Positions 1 through 41,189 of a stretch of 64,000 nt of DNA are shown piece by piece. Numbering within the stretch: position 1 is the stretch's first letter; each line of letters starts with the position of its first letter. The translations under genes were made by a program, and so were the position numbers. Source of the stretch: Streptomyces sp. NBC_00691 (GTDB lineage Bacteria > Actinomycetota > Actinomycetes > Streptomycetales > Streptomycetaceae); assembly GCF_036226665.1 (NCBI RefSeq), contig NZ_CP109007.1:806001-870000 (forward strand), written 5' to 3'. A model generated the notes under the pieces. The model saw only the letters and a program-made list of their open reading frames with translations. It was not told the origin of the DNA and made no database searches.

Positions 1-2122
1 GCGCGGTGAGGGAGGCCGTGGCGACGACGCCGAGGGCGAGGCGGTGGGCGCCGCCCTCGATGCCCTGGCGCAGGACGAGGGGCAGGGTGAGTCCGGCGAG
101 CGCGTCGGTGACGACCAGGGCGAGGCCGAGGGCGAGCGGCAGGCGGTGGCCGCGCAGCAGGTGGCGCAGTCCGAACTCTCCGTCGCCGTGGGTCCGGGGG
201 TCGCGGGCGGCCGCCGCCTCGTCGACGCCGGGGAGGTCGAGGGCCGGCGGCAGCGCCGCGACGCGGGCCTGCATGCGCGCGGCCGCGGAGTGCGGGGCGG
301 TGGCGGTCTTCGGGATGGTGGGCGCGGGGCGCTTCCCGTGCCCGGCGGGGGCCTGCGGCGGGGCGGCGGCTTCGTCACCCGGGGCCGTGGCCGGCTCGTG
401 CTGGAGGATCGTGCGGTAGAGCGGGCAGCGGGCGGCGAGTTCGTGGTGGGTGCCGTGGTCGACGATCCGGCCGTGGTCGAGTACGGCGATCCGGTCGGCG
501 AGGGCGAGGGTGGAGCGGCGGCGGGCGACGATCAGGGTGGTGCGGTCCCCGGCCCGGTCGCGCAGGGCGTCGTGGATGCGCTGCTCGACGCGGGCGTCGA
601 CGGCGGAGGTGGCGTCGTCGAGGAAGAGGACGCGGGGGGTGGCGGCGAGGGCGCGGGCGAGGGCGAGGCGCTGGCGCTGTCCGCCGGACAGGGCGCCGCG
701 TTCGCCGAGGACCGTGGCGTAGCCGTCGGGCAGGGCGGTGACGAAGGTGTGGGCCTGGGCGGTGCGGGCGGCGGCGTGGATCTCGGCGTCGGTGGCGTCG
801 GGCCGGCCGTAGGCGATGGCCTCGCGGACGGTTCCGGTGAGGAGGGCGGCGTCCTCGGGGACGCCGGCGACGGCGCCGCGCAGGGAGGCGTAGGTCAGGT
901 CGCGGACGTCGGCGCCGCCGATCCGCACGGCTCCCTCGGAGACGTCGTGGAACCGGGAGAGGAGCAGGGCGAGGGTGGACTTGCCCGACCCGGGGGCGCC
1001 GACGAGGGCCAGGGTCTCGCCGGGTTCGATGCGGAGCGAGAGGTCGGTGAGGACGGGCCGGCCGGCGCCGTAGGCGAAGGTGACGTGGTCGAACTCGACG
1101 CCGAGGGGGCCTTCTTCGGGGAGCCGTGCCGTGCCCTCGGTCAGCACCGGGCGGGTGTCGATCACTTCGAGGACCCGCTCGATCCCGGCGCCGGCCTGCT
1201 GGCCCATGGTGAGCAGCGCGGCGAGCGTCTTGACGGGGCCGACGAGCTGGGCGAGGTAGGAGGAGAAGGCGAGGAGGGCGCCGAGGCTGAGTTCGCCGCG
1301 GGCCGCGAGCCAGCCGCCGACGGCGAGGGCGCCGACCTGTCCGAGGGAGGGGACGCACTGGAGGGCGGGCCCGTAGCGGGCGTTGAGCCGTACGGCGCGC
1401 ATCCGGCCGGCGAAGAGCCGCCGGGCGGCGTCGGCGAGCCGGTCTCTCTCCCGCTGTTCCTGGCCGAATCCCTTGACGACGCGGATGCCGGCGGTGGAGC
1501 TGGCGACGACTCCGGCGACGGCGGCGGCCTGGTTCTGGGCGTACCAGGTCGCGGGGTAGAGCCAGGTGCGGCTGCGTCGGCCGATGAACCACAGGGCGGG
1601 GACGAGGGCGAGTGCGACCAGGGCGAGGAGCGGGGAGAGCAGCGCGATGAGGACGAGGGAGACGAGGAGGAGGGCCGCGCTGGAGATCGCCGTGGGCAGG
1701 GTGGAGACGAGCCCGAAGACCATGTTGAGGTCTCCGGAGGAGCGGCCGAGGAGCTGACCGGTGCTCAGTTCGTCGCGGCGTACGCCGTCCAGGCGGGAGA
1801 GCGACCGGATCAGGTCGACCCGCAGGTCGTGCTGGACGTCGGCGGCGAGCCGTCCGGCGTGGTGGCGGCGGAGGTGGGCGGCGAGGTAGCCGAGCGCGGC
1901 GACGGCGAGCAGGGCTCCGGTCCACAGGGCGGCGGAGCGGGCGGGGCGCAGGACGACGTCGTCGACGATCACCATGGTGACGAGGGGGACGAGGGCGCTG
2001 GTCGCGGTTCCGAGGAGCGCGGCGAGGACCGCGACGAGCACGCTGCGCCGGTGGCGCAGACAGCGGCGGGCGAGCCGCCCGGTCCAGGAACCCCGGTCGG
2101 TGTCGTCGGTGGGGTGCGTCAT
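1..2122 (-). CDS. Tandem (fused-dimer) ABC exporter, partial at left edge
   Basis: Membrane export protein, probably for the cluster's peptide. About 707 codons are visible before the gene leaves the window. The order is: N-terminal six-helix membrane domain (about residues 25-320), nucleotide-binding domain 1 (about 345-560), a Pro/Ala-rich linker, then the start of a second membrane domain, so two exporter halves are fused. NBD1 shows Walker A GAPGSGKST and signature LSGGQRQR. However, the residue after Walker B is Asp instead of the catalytic Glu (LFLDDATSAVD), and the H-loop His is Arg (VARRRSTL). Such degenerate sites are known in asymmetric heterodimeric exporters, where the other half hydrolyses ATP. 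The ATG at 2122 follows an AGGAGG ribosome site at 7 bases. It is the last visible gene of the NRPS operon, 50 bp after the PPTase gene. Confidence 0.9.
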   Translation of the reverse strand, partial: MTHPTDDTDRGSWTGRLARRCLRHRRSVLVAVLAALLGTATSALVPLVTMVIVDDVVLRPARSAALWTGALLAVAALGYLAAHLRRHHAGRLAADVQHDLRVDLIRSLSRLDGVRRDELSTGQLLGRSSGDLNMVFGLVSTLPTAISSAALLLVSLVLIALLSPLLALVALALVPALWFIGRRSRTWLYPATWYAQNQAAAVAGVVASSTAGIRVVKGFGQEQRERDRLADAARRLFAGRMRAVRLNARYGPALQCVPSLGQVGALAVGGWLAARGELSLGALLAFSSYLAQLVGPVKTLAALLTMGQQAGAGIERVLEVIDTRPVLTEGTARLPEEGPLGVEFDHVTFAYGAGRPVLTDLSLRIEPGETLALVGAPGSGKSTLALLLSRFHDVSEGAVRIGGADVRDLTYASLRGAVAGVPEDAALLTGTVREAIAYGRPDATDAEIHAAARTAQAHTFVTALPDGYATVLGERGALSGGQRQRLALARALAATPRVLFLDDATSAVDARVEQRIHDALRDRAGDRTTLIVARRRSTLALADRIAVLDHGRIVDHGTHHELAARCPLYRTILQHEPATAPGDEAAAPPQAPAGHGKRPAPTIPKTATAPHSAAARMQARVAALPPALDLPGVDEAAAARDPRTHGDGEFGLRHLLRGHRLPLALGLALVVTDALAGLTLPLVLRQGIEGGAHRLALGVVATASLTA

Positions 2123-2172
2123 CCCGGGGCCTCCTCTCGTGAGGGTGGTGGTGGGTGGGGTTGCGGTGGGGG

Positions 2173-2796
2173 TCATGCGTCGCAGCGGCGCAGGTCGACC
2201 GGGGTGCCCGGGGCGCCGAGTCCGGCGACCGCGAGGACGTGCGCGCCGGTGCCGGTGGGCAGGACCGTGCAGGCGGCCGAGGTCGTGCCGGGCAGGGCCC
2301 GCAGGGCGGGTGGCGTGTCCTCGGCGGGGGGCGGCGGCCAGTGCGGGGGGTGGGGCAGCGGCTGGGTGAGCCCGCCGCGGGCGAGTCCGTGGCCGCGGGC
2401 CTTGCCGACGGCCTCCTTCTGGGTCCAGAGCCAGTAGAAGGCGGGGACCCGGTCCGCCGCGGGGAGGCGGCCGACCCAGTCGGCGTCGGCGGGGGCGAGC
2501 CAGCGCCGGGCCATGTCGAGGGCGGGCAGCGGCCTTACGGTCTCGATGTCGACGCCGACCGGGGTCCGGGCCAGTGCCACGGCCCGGGCTCCCGGGCTGT
2601 GGCTCACGCTCACGTGGAGCCGGGCTGCGTCTCCGGTGAGCCGGGGGCGGCCGCCGTGGTCGTGGGCGAACCCGATGCGGTGGAGCGGGCTTCCGGTGAG
2701 CTCCGCGGCGGCGCGCAGCAGCGTGGTGTGCGCCGCGCGCCGTTCGCCGGAGGCGACGGGGCCCCAGAGCACCGTGACGGCGTCGGGGCCGGTCAC
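2173..2796 (-). CDS. 4'-phosphopantetheinyl transferase, Sfp type
   Basis: Transfers phosphopantetheine from CoA to the conserved serine of carrier domains, and so probably activates the nine PCP domains of the two NRPSs and the free carrier protein. The protein is 207 residues and carries the Sfp-family metal-binding motif GVDIE followed by WTQKEAVGKA. Its length fits the compact actinobacterial members of the family. The GTG start at 2796 lies 4 bp after the MbtH stop codon, so the two are probably translationally coupled. The family assignment is secure; that it serves this cluster is inferred from position. Confidence 0.93.
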   Translation of the reverse strand: MTGPDAVTVLWGPVASGERRAAHTTLLRAAAELTGSPLHRIGFAHDHGGRPRLTGDAARLHVSVSHSPGARAVALARTPVGVDIETVRPLPALDMARRWLAPADADWVGRLPAADRVPAFYWLWTQKEAVGKARGHGLARGGLTQPLPHPPHWPPPPAEDTPPALRALPGTTSAACTVLPTGTGAHVLAVAGLGAPGTPVDLRRCDA

Positions 2797-2800
2797 CGGG

Positions 2801-3010
2801 TCAGGACGCCATCGCGCGGACGAGGCTCTTGGGGCGCATGTCCGTCCAGTGGGCCTCGATGTGGTCGAGGCACGCCTGGCGGTCGCTCTCCCCGAGGGCG
2901 ACCTCCCAGCCGGCCGGGACCTCGGCGAAGTCCGGCCACAGGGAGTACTGGCCCTCGTCGTTCACGAGGACGAGGTAGCGGCCGTCGGCGTTCTCGAACG
3001 GGTTCGTCAT
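2801..3010 (-). CDS. MbtH-like protein
   Basis: Small NRPS chaperone that binds the N-terminal subdomain of adenylation domains and supports their folding or activity. The 69-residue protein has the family hallmarks: start MTNPFE, the motif SLWP, and tryptophans at conserved spacing, including the one in AHWTDMRP. It lies between the CCR-like gene and the PPTase gene in the NRPS operon, so the A domains of NRPS1/NRPS2 are the expected partners. A purine-rich ribosome site directly precedes the ATG at 3010. The upstream 97 bases (3011-3107) are noticeably less GC-rich than their surroundings; I saw no hairpin there. Confidence 0.97.
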   Translation of the reverse strand: MTNPFENADGRYLVLVNDEGQYSLWPDFAEVPAGWEVALGESDRQACLDHIEAHWTDMRPKSLVRAMAS

Positions 3011-3107
3011 TTCTTTTCCCTTTTCCTTTTACGAAGCGAGTTCTTGTTTCCGTCGCCATTCTTTCTAACCAACCGGAGAAAGATCGGCAACCCTTTTCCG
3101 AGAGAAT

Positions 3108-4351
3108 TCAGCGCATATCCGTTAGGCCGGGTTCCGGCGCGTTCACGAGGACCGCCACGTTGCCGGGCGGCTGCTTGTTCTCGTAGACCATCTGGTGCGC
3201 CCGGCCGATCTCGTCGAACGGCAGGGCGAGGCTGAGGCAAGGGTCGATGTGGCCGGCCGCGACGAGCTCGATGATCGCCGCGGTCTGGCGTACGTTGGCG
3301 GCGTGCGAGCCCTGTAGCCGCTTCTGGAACATCCAGAGGAACCGCAGGTCGATGTCGCCGTTGTAGCCGCTGGTGCCGGCGCAGGTGACGACCATGCCGG
3401 CCCGGTCGCAGACGTAGACCGAGGTGGGGAGGGTGGCCCGGCCCGGATGCTCCAGGACGATGGCGGGGTCCCTGCGCTCGCCGAGCGCGTCCCAGAAGGC
3501 GCGGCCGAAGGAACGGACCCCCGAGAGCCATTCCCGGTAGGCGACGGTGTCGCTCGAATCGGGCAGCCGACCCCAGTGGTCGAATTCATTCCGATTGATG
3601 ACGCCGTGCGCCCCCAGACGCTTACAGTAGTCGAATTTATCTTCGTCCGACACCACGGCGACGGGAATTCCGCCGAAGTATTTCACGATCTGTATCGCCA
3701 TGGAGCCGAGGCCGCCGGCGCCGCCCCAGACGAGGACGGGGTCGCCCGGCCGGACCGTGTGCGGGTGCCAGCCCATGAGCATGCGGTACGAGGTGGAGCC
3801 GCCGCCGAGGAAGCAGCCGGCCTCCTCCCAGGTGAGATGCGGGGGCTTCTTGTGGCACTGGTACTCGTCGGCCACGGTGAACTGGGCGAAGGAGCCGTGG
3901 TTCGACTCGTAGCCCCAGGCCCGCTGGGAGCGGGAGGCCGTCGGGTCGGTGCCGAGGCGGATGTCGGGGGCCGACTCGTCCCAGGCGACGCCGCCGACGA
4001 TGACGTGGTCACCGACCTTCAGCTGCTTCACTCCGTCGCCGACGGCCCAGACCACGCCGGCTCCCTCGGATCCGGCGATGTGGAAGTCGAGCGGGTCGCC
4101 GGCCCGTTGGCGGTCGGCGATGACGTCGGCGGGGGTGCCGAGTCCGGCCCAGACGCCGTTGTAGTTGATGCCGGCGGCCATCACCCAGATGAGGACCTGC
4201 CCGCGGCCGACCGGGGGCACCTCCACCGTCTCGACCTGGATCGACTGCTCGGGTGGCCCGTACCGCTCGCGGCGGATCACGCCGGCGTGCATGAAGCGGG
4301 GCACCTCGCCCAGGGGGGGAGTCTCCCCCAGCGCGTACAACTCCCGGGTCA

Positions 4352-4352
<1 letters not shown>
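3108..4352 (-). CDS. Crotonyl-CoA carboxylase/reductase family enzyme (CCR-like)
   Basis: Medium-chain reductase of the CCR/ECR family. Typical members reduce 2-enoyl-CoA with NADPH and add CO2 to give an alkylmalonyl-CoA polyketide extender. The 414-residue protein has the family motifs INYNGVWAGLG, SQRAWGYES and a nucleotide-binding loop WGGAGGLGS. The C-terminal motif usually written G(R/K)IHP reads GHIDP here, so the His implicated in CO2 binding in studied ECRs (H365 in the Kitasatospora enzyme, my alignment by eye) appears to be Asp. No PKS is visible to use an extender unit, so simple enoyl reduction is a reasonable alternative. The ATG at 4352 overlaps the NRPS2 stop (ATGA). Codons around 3530-3700 are less GC-rich than elsewhere in the operon. 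Confidence 0.85.
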
Positions 4353-36771
<32,419 letters not shown>

Positions 36772-37001
36772 GATTCCTCGCCATCCACCTATCAGGTGTG
36801 CGACAGGCGACTCCTGGCACACCGCAAGAACAATCAGGTCAGTGGTTTCTCGCAGACGTGGTCTGCACACTGCGCTGAACGGTAGTGCGCACCCAGCCGC
36901 CCCCTCTGGACAGCGCCTATACGCCAAGCTGCCTCTTTTCGGGGGCGCTTGGGTGTGCGAGAAAGAGCCTGTTGAGGTCTATCCGCCATCAGGAGATCCG
37001 T
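36772..37001. promoter_or_regulatory. Divergent promoter region between NRPS1 and prenyl synthase
   Basis: 230 bases between two divergent start codons, less GC-rich than the flanking genes. It should hold the promoter of the NRPS operon (minus) and of the prenyl synthase operon (plus). An imperfect inverted repeat, TGCACACT (36864-36871) and AGTGCGCA (36884-36891), pairs at 7 of 8 positions and could be an operator. No convincing -35/-10 pair was identified on either strand. Confidence 0.5.
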
Positions 37002-38069
37002 ATGTCCATTGCCTTTCCGGTGAGTCCGGAATTCACCGGTGTCGCCGCCCGTGAAACACGCGACCGCGTCCTGGCGCGGGTGGAGCGACGTATTCACGAA
37101 TTCCTCGCCGAGGAGCGCCGTTCCTGGGCGGCGCTCAACGCGGACTCGGCCGAGCTGATCGACTGCGTGACCCGCATGGTCGGCAGCGGCGGCAAGCGCC
37201 TGCGTCCGGCGTTCTGCGTCGCGGGCTACCTCGCCGGCGGCGGCGACCCGGAGGAGCAGGTCATCGTCGACGTGGCCGCCGCCCTGGAGCTGCTGCACAC
37301 CTTCGCCCTGCTGCACGACGACGTCATGGACGACTCGGGGCTGCGCCGCAACGAGCCGACCGCGCACATCGTGCACTCGGAGCTGCACACCGAGCGGGAC
37401 TGGCGCGGCGAGCCGCGCAGGTACGGCGAGAGCGTCGCCGTCCTCGCCGGCGACCTCGCGCTGGTGTACGCGGAGCGGCTGCTCGCCGACTGCCCGCCGC
37501 ACGCCCGCCGGATCTGGGGCGAGCTGTGCACGGAGCTGATGATCGGCCAGTTCCTGGACGTGCGGGCCGCGGCCCGTTTCGTGCCGGACCCCGAACTGTC
37601 CAGCTGGATCGCGCTGTTCAAGTCCGGGCGCTACACCGTCTACCGTCCGCTGGCCATGGGGGCGCAGCTCGCCGGCGCGTCGGAGCTGCAGCCCGCGTTC
37701 GAGCGGTACGGCCTCGCGCTCGGCGAGGCGTTCCAGCTCCGGGACGACCTGCTCGACGCGTTCGGCAGCTCCGACGTGACCGGCAAGCCCGCCCAGCTCG
37801 ACTTCAAGCAGCACAAGATGACGCTGCTGATGTCGATCGCGCTGCGCCACGAGGAGGAGGTGCGGGAGCTGGTCGGCGACGACCTCGCCGGCGTCGCCCC
37901 CGAGCGGCTGCACGAGGTGCTCATCCGGACCGGGGTGCGCGACCGGGTGGAGGCGGTGATCGGGGAGCGCATCGAGACCGCGCGGGCCGCGGTGCGCGGA
38001 GCACTGGAACCGGACTGGGCCTCCGCGCTCCACACCATGGCGAGGCAGGCCGCCTACCGTGACAAGTGA
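37002..38069 (+). CDS. Polyprenyl diphosphate synthase (GGPP-synthase family)
   Basis: Soluble trans-prenyltransferase that adds isopentenyl diphosphate units to an allylic primer to give FPP, GGPP or a longer chain. The 355-residue protein has GGKRLRP near residue 64, the first Asp-rich motif DDVMDD at 106, and the second, RDDLLDAF, near 248, so both metal sites are intact. Chain length cannot be read reliably. The ATG at 37002 follows AGGAG at a good distance; the frame stays open further upstream but lacks a comparable site. It probably supplies substrate to the terpene synthase at 49163. Its 3' end overlaps the next gene by 11 bp, and it is divergent from the NRPS operon. Confidence 0.92.
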   Translation: MSIAFPVSPEFTGVAARETRDRVLARVERRIHEFLAEERRSWAALNADSAELIDCVTRMVGSGGKRLRPAFCVAGYLAGGGDPEEQVIVDVAAALELLHTFALLHDDVMDDSGLRRNEPTAHIVHSELHTERDWRGEPRRYGESVAVLAGDLALVYAERLLADCPPHARRIWGELCTELMIGQFLDVRAAARFVPDPELSSWIALFKSGRYTVYRPLAMGAQLAGASELQPAFERYGLALGEAFQLRDDLLDAFGSSDVTGKPAQLDFKQHKMTLLMSIALRHEEEVRELVGDDLAGVAPERLHEVLIRTGVRDRVEAVIGERIETARAAVRGALEPDWASALHTMARQAAYRDK

Positions 38070-39303
38070 CCAGAGCGTGCCGGCCCCGGCCACTCCGGAC
38101 CGGGCCGCCCCGGGCGCGTCCGCCGACCGCGTGTCCGTAGGTGGCGCGTCCGCCGACGGGGCCGCATCCGGTCGTCGGCGTCCCGCCGTCTCCGGGCGGC
38201 TTGCCTCCGAACGGGTCGTCGCGGACTGGGAGTTCGCCGTGCCGTCGGGCACGCCGGGATCGTTCTGGGACGCGGTCGACCCCGTCGAGGGGCTCGACGT
38301 CTTCGCCGGGGCGCTGGCCCGCGGCGCCGGACCGATCCCCGGCCCCGGGGCGGTCCGGCTGCGGGTGCGGGCGGTGGACGCGTACCGCCCGCCGCCCGGG
38401 GAGCCGCCGCCCGCGCGGGGCGGGCCCTGGGCCGCGTACGGCGAGAGCGGGGAGGAGCGGTGGATCCACTGGCCGGCCCGGGAGTCCTCGGGCACGGCCG
38501 GTCTGCTGACGGCCTCGCCCGACCCCGCCCGCGGGACGGCCGACGGGGCACCGGCCGCCGGCGCCCCGCTCCTTCCCGGCCGCGCGCCGTGCGCTCTCGT
38601 GGAGGTGTCCGCGAGCCACGAGGCGTTCCGGCGCAAGCTGGCGCGGATGGCGTTGATCGCCCCGCTGATGCTGAGCGGCGGGATGGCGCTGATCCACGGC
38701 GTGGCCGTCACCCGGGACGACGGGTTCACCGTGCTGCTCGCCGGGGCGTCCGGGTCGGGCAAGTCCACCCTCGGGCTCGCGGCCTTCGCCCACGGCTGGC
38801 GGGTCGTCGCGGAGGACCTGGTGTTCGTGACGGCGGACCGGGCCGTCGTCCCGCTGTTCCTGAGCGGCGCGTGGGAGTGCCGGGCGCATCCGGACGACCG
38901 GGCCCTCATCGAGCGGGTCACCGGGACGCCGGTCGAGGGACACGCCTCGGAGCTGCCCGCGGACCACCGGGGGCGGGAGTACCTGTTCCCGGTGCGCCCC
39001 GGGGCCGGGCCCCTGCCGGCGCGGCCGCTGCCGGTGGACCTGGTGGTCTTCGTGGACCGGGACGGCGAGGCGCCGGCGTCCTCCGGGGGTCGCGCCGGGC
39101 AGGTCCTGGGCGCGGGGCCGCGCAGCACCCTGGGCGCGGTGGCGAAGCTGCTGCGGCTCGACTTCTCCCCGGTCGTCCGGGAGACGGAGGAGACGCTGCG
39201 GCGCGTCGTCGAGGGGCTGCCGTCGCGGCGGTTCGCGGCGTCCGGCCGGATCGCGGACGACGTGCCGGCGTTCCTGGCCTCCCTCGACCGGTGGGCGTCC
39301 TGA
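38059..39303 (+). CDS. HPr-kinase/PEPCK-fold ATPase of unknown role
   Basis: 414 residues. The first 50 or so are Ala/Pro/Ser-rich and probably disordered. From about residue 195 the protein resembles the catalytic domain of HPr kinase: MALIHGVAV, then P-loop GASGSGKST near 233-241, then AEDLVFV. Such 'HPrK-like' proteins occur outside phosphotransferase regulation, for instance as peptide-tailoring kinases in some lasso-peptide clusters (family knowledge). The GTG start lies inside the prenyl synthase gene (11-bp overlap), so the two are made together. Its substrate is unknown: phosphorylation of a peptide or terpenoid hydroxyl is conceivable, as is a structural role. A strong hairpin follows its stop codon. 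Confidence 0.75.
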   Translation: MTSDQSVPAPATPDRAAPGASADRVSVGGASADGAASGRRRPAVSGRLASERVVADWEFAVPSGTPGSFWDAVDPVEGLDVFAGALARGAGPIPGPGAVRLRVRAVDAYRPPPGEPPPARGGPWAAYGESGEERWIHWPARESSGTAGLLTASPDPARGTADGAPAAGAPLLPGRAPCALVEVSASHEAFRRKLARMALIAPLMLSGGMALIHGVAVTRDDGFTVLLAGASGSGKSTLGLAAFAHGWRVVAEDLVFVTADRAVVPLFLSGAWECRAHPDDRALIERVTGTPVEGHASELPADHRGREYLFPVRPGAGPLPARPLPVDLVVFVDRDGEAPASSGGRAGQVLGAGPRSTLGAVAKLLRLDFSPVVRETEETLRRVVEGLPSRRFAASGRIADDVPAFLASLDRWAS

Positions 39304-39323
39304 CGGCTCCTCCCCCACGGTGA

Positions 39324-39367
39324 ACGCCTCGAAGGGCCGGCCCGAGCGGGCCGGCCCTTCGAGGCGT
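39324..39367. terminator. Bidirectional transcription terminator
   Basis: A perfect 21-bp inverted repeat (39324-39344 with 39347-39367) separated by two bases lies between convergent genes ending at 39303 (plus) and 39387 (minus). No T-run is needed in high-GC actinomycetes. It should end both transcripts. Confidence 0.85.
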
Positions 39368-39386
39368 CCGAATGTGCGGCCGCGGA

Positions 39387-40319
39387 TCAGGCCATGGCGA
39401 CCAGGATGCGGCGCTGCCCGGTGAAGGCGCGGCGGCCGTGCGCGACCGCGACGTTGTCGACGAGCAGCAGGTCGCCGACCTCCCAGGCGACGTCCACGGC
39501 GGTCTTCATGCCGATCTCCTGGACGTGGGTGATGTGGTCGGCCGGGATGGGGCTGCCGTCGGCGAAGAACGCGTTCTGCGGGAGCTCGTCCTCCGGGATG
39601 AGTTCGGCGAGCGCCGCGGCGTCGTCGCCGAGTCCGGCGATGTGCCACTGGTCGGCCTGGTTGAACCAGACCTCCGTGCCGGTGACCGGGTGCTCCAGGG
39701 TCGCGCGGCGGAGCTGGGTGACCCGGAGGGTGCCGTCGTGCTGCCAGCTCCACTCGGCCTCGGCCCCGTCGAGGAACGCCTCGACCTCGGCCCTGTCCTC
39801 GGTCTCGAAGGTGGCCTGCCAGCTCTTGCCGAAGCCCATGCCGTCGTGGAGGTTCTGGGTGTAGCGGACGCCGGGGGCGAAGGCCGCCCGGACCTCGGGG
39901 TCGATGGACTCCAGCCACAGGCGGCCGTCGACGAGCGGGGTCGCACCGCCGGTGGCGGCCGCCACGCCGCAGTAGAACAGGATCCGCGAGGGCCAGGTGT
40001 GCGCGTACGACATCTCGTTGTGCATGGAGATCTCGAACTCGGCCGGGTACTCGGTGGAGGTGTAGAGGTTGCGGCCGACCTTGGTACGGGGCGAGTTGCC
40101 GTGGACGTACGCGAGCCGGTTCGCCAGCAGCCGGTCGGCGGCGCCGTCGTAGGTGTCGGCGGTGATGCCGAAGCCGCGGAAGTAGACGGCGCGTTCCTCT
40201 GCCAGGAGCCGGCCGACGTCGGTGGCCCGCAGGTACTCCTCCAGCCCCTGCGGGGTGGCGTCGGCGCCCACGTCGGCGGGGCGCAGGATCCGGGGCTGCC
40301 AGGCGTTCTCGGTGGTCAC
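39387..40319 (-). CDS. TauD/SyrP-like Fe(II)/2-oxoglutarate dioxygenase
   Basis: 310-residue non-haem iron oxygenase. The iron ligands appear as the His and Glu of SMHNEMSY plus a distal His in AHGRRAF, with the 2-oxoglutarate-binding Arg in GQRRILVAM. HxE rather than HxD at the first pair and the MHNEMSY context are what I associate with the SyrP/TauD group; SyrP 3-hydroxylates carrier-bound Asp. Module 3 of NRPS1 is predicted to load Asp, giving a natural target, so 3-hydroxy-Asp in the product is likely but inferred. The GTG at 40319 follows AGGAACC. It is the last gene of the eight-gene minus operon, 12 bp after the crotonase, and ends before a bidirectional terminator. Confidence 0.87.
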   Translation of the reverse strand: MTTENAWQPRILRPADVGADATPQGLEEYLRATDVGRLLAEERAVYFRGFGITADTYDGAADRLLANRLAYVHGNSPRTKVGRNLYTSTEYPAEFEISMHNEMSYAHTWPSRILFYCGVAAATGGATPLVDGRLWLESIDPEVRAAFAPGVRYTQNLHDGMGFGKSWQATFETEDRAEVEAFLDGAEAEWSWQHDGTLRVTQLRRATLEHPVTGTEVWFNQADQWHIAGLGDDAAALAELIPEDELPQNAFFADGSPIPADHITHVQEIGMKTAVDVAWEVGDLLLVDNVAVAHGRRAFTGQRRILVAMA

Positions 40320-40331
40320 GCGGGGTTCCTT

Positions 40332-41189
40332 TCAGGAGGGGGTCGCCGAAGGGACGGCGTCCCCGGCGGGAGGGGTGTTCGTCGGCCGGGCCGCCCCGAA
40401 GTCGGGGGCGCGGCGGTCACGGAAGGCGGCGACCGCCTCGTGGACGTCCGGCGAGTGGGCGGCGACGACCTGGACGGGAGCCTCCCGTGCGAGGGCGGCC
40501 GACAGGGAGGGAGCGTCGGTGTTGGCCTGGAGGACCTGCTTGGTGAGGGCCAGCGAGACCGGACTGTGCGCGGCGATCTCGACGGCGAGGCCGAGTGCCT
40601 CGGCGGCGAGTTCGCCGGGGGCGGTCACCCGGCTCACCAGGCCGCGGGCGAGGGCCTCGTCGGCGGCCACGAACCGGCCGGTGAGCATCATGTCGGAGGC
40701 GAAGCCGAGGCCGGTGAGCCGGGGCAGCAGCCAGGAGGCGCCCATGTCGCCGCCGGAGAGCCCCATCTTCACGAAGGAGGCCCGGAAACGGGCGCCGGGC
40801 GCGGCGAGCCGGATGTCGGCGGCGAGCGCCAGGGACAGCCCGGCGCCGACGGCGGAGCCGTCGACGGCGGCGATCACGGTCTGCGGCAGCCCGGTGAGCC
40901 CGGTGATCGCCTCGGCCTGCCGGTGCAGCAGGTCGAGCAGGGTGCGCGGGGGCAGCGAGGCGATCCGGCCGACCTCGTCGATGTCGTACCCGGCGCAGAA
41001 GGTGTCCCCCACGCCGGTCAGGACGAGGACCCGTACGGAGGGGTCGGCGCGCAGGGCGGCGCAGAGTTCCGTGAGGCGGGCGAACAGGTCCTCGTCGAGG
41101 GCGTTCCTGCGGGCGGGCCGGTTCAGGGAGGCCGTGACGACGCCCGGGAGCGGGCGGGTGACCAGGAGGGAGGGTTCAGATGCGTTCAT
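40332..41189 (-). CDS. Enoyl-CoA hydratase/isomerase (crotonase) family protein
   Basis: 285-residue crotonase-fold enzyme acting on an acyl-CoA or acyl carrier thioester. It shows the oxyanion-hole and CoA-binding pattern (AAVDGSAVGAGLSLALAADIRLA). The usual hydratase glutamates seem changed: the helix read as AMEMVLTG in rat hydratase is ASDMMLTG here, and the first catalytic position is not Glu by my alignment, so hydration may not be its reaction. Its place beside the carrier protein and dehydrogenase suggests work on the starter or an amino-acyl intermediate. The ATG at 41189 overlaps the esterase stop by 14 bp. The C-terminal 25 residues are Pro/Ala-rich and probably disordered. Confidence 0.85.
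   Translation of the reverse strand: MNASEPSLLVTRPLPGVVTASLNRPARRNALDEDLFARLTELCAALRADPSVRVLVLTGVGDTFCAGYDIDEVGRIASLPPRTLLDLLHRQAEAITGLTGLPQTVIAAVDGSAVGAGLSLALAADIRLAAPGARFRASFVKMGLSGGDMGASWLLPRLTGLGFASDMMLTGRFVAADEALARGLVSRVTAPGELAAEALGLAVEIAAHSPVSLALTKQVLQANTDAPSLSAALAREAPVQVVAAHSPDVHEAVAAFRDRRAPDFGAARPTNTPPAGDAVPSATPS

Noticed and set aside
36772..36927. 52-codon N-terminal extension of NRPS1
   Set aside because: No ribosome site upstream of 36927. The ATG at 36771 has GAGGA and is followed at once by C-domain sequence.
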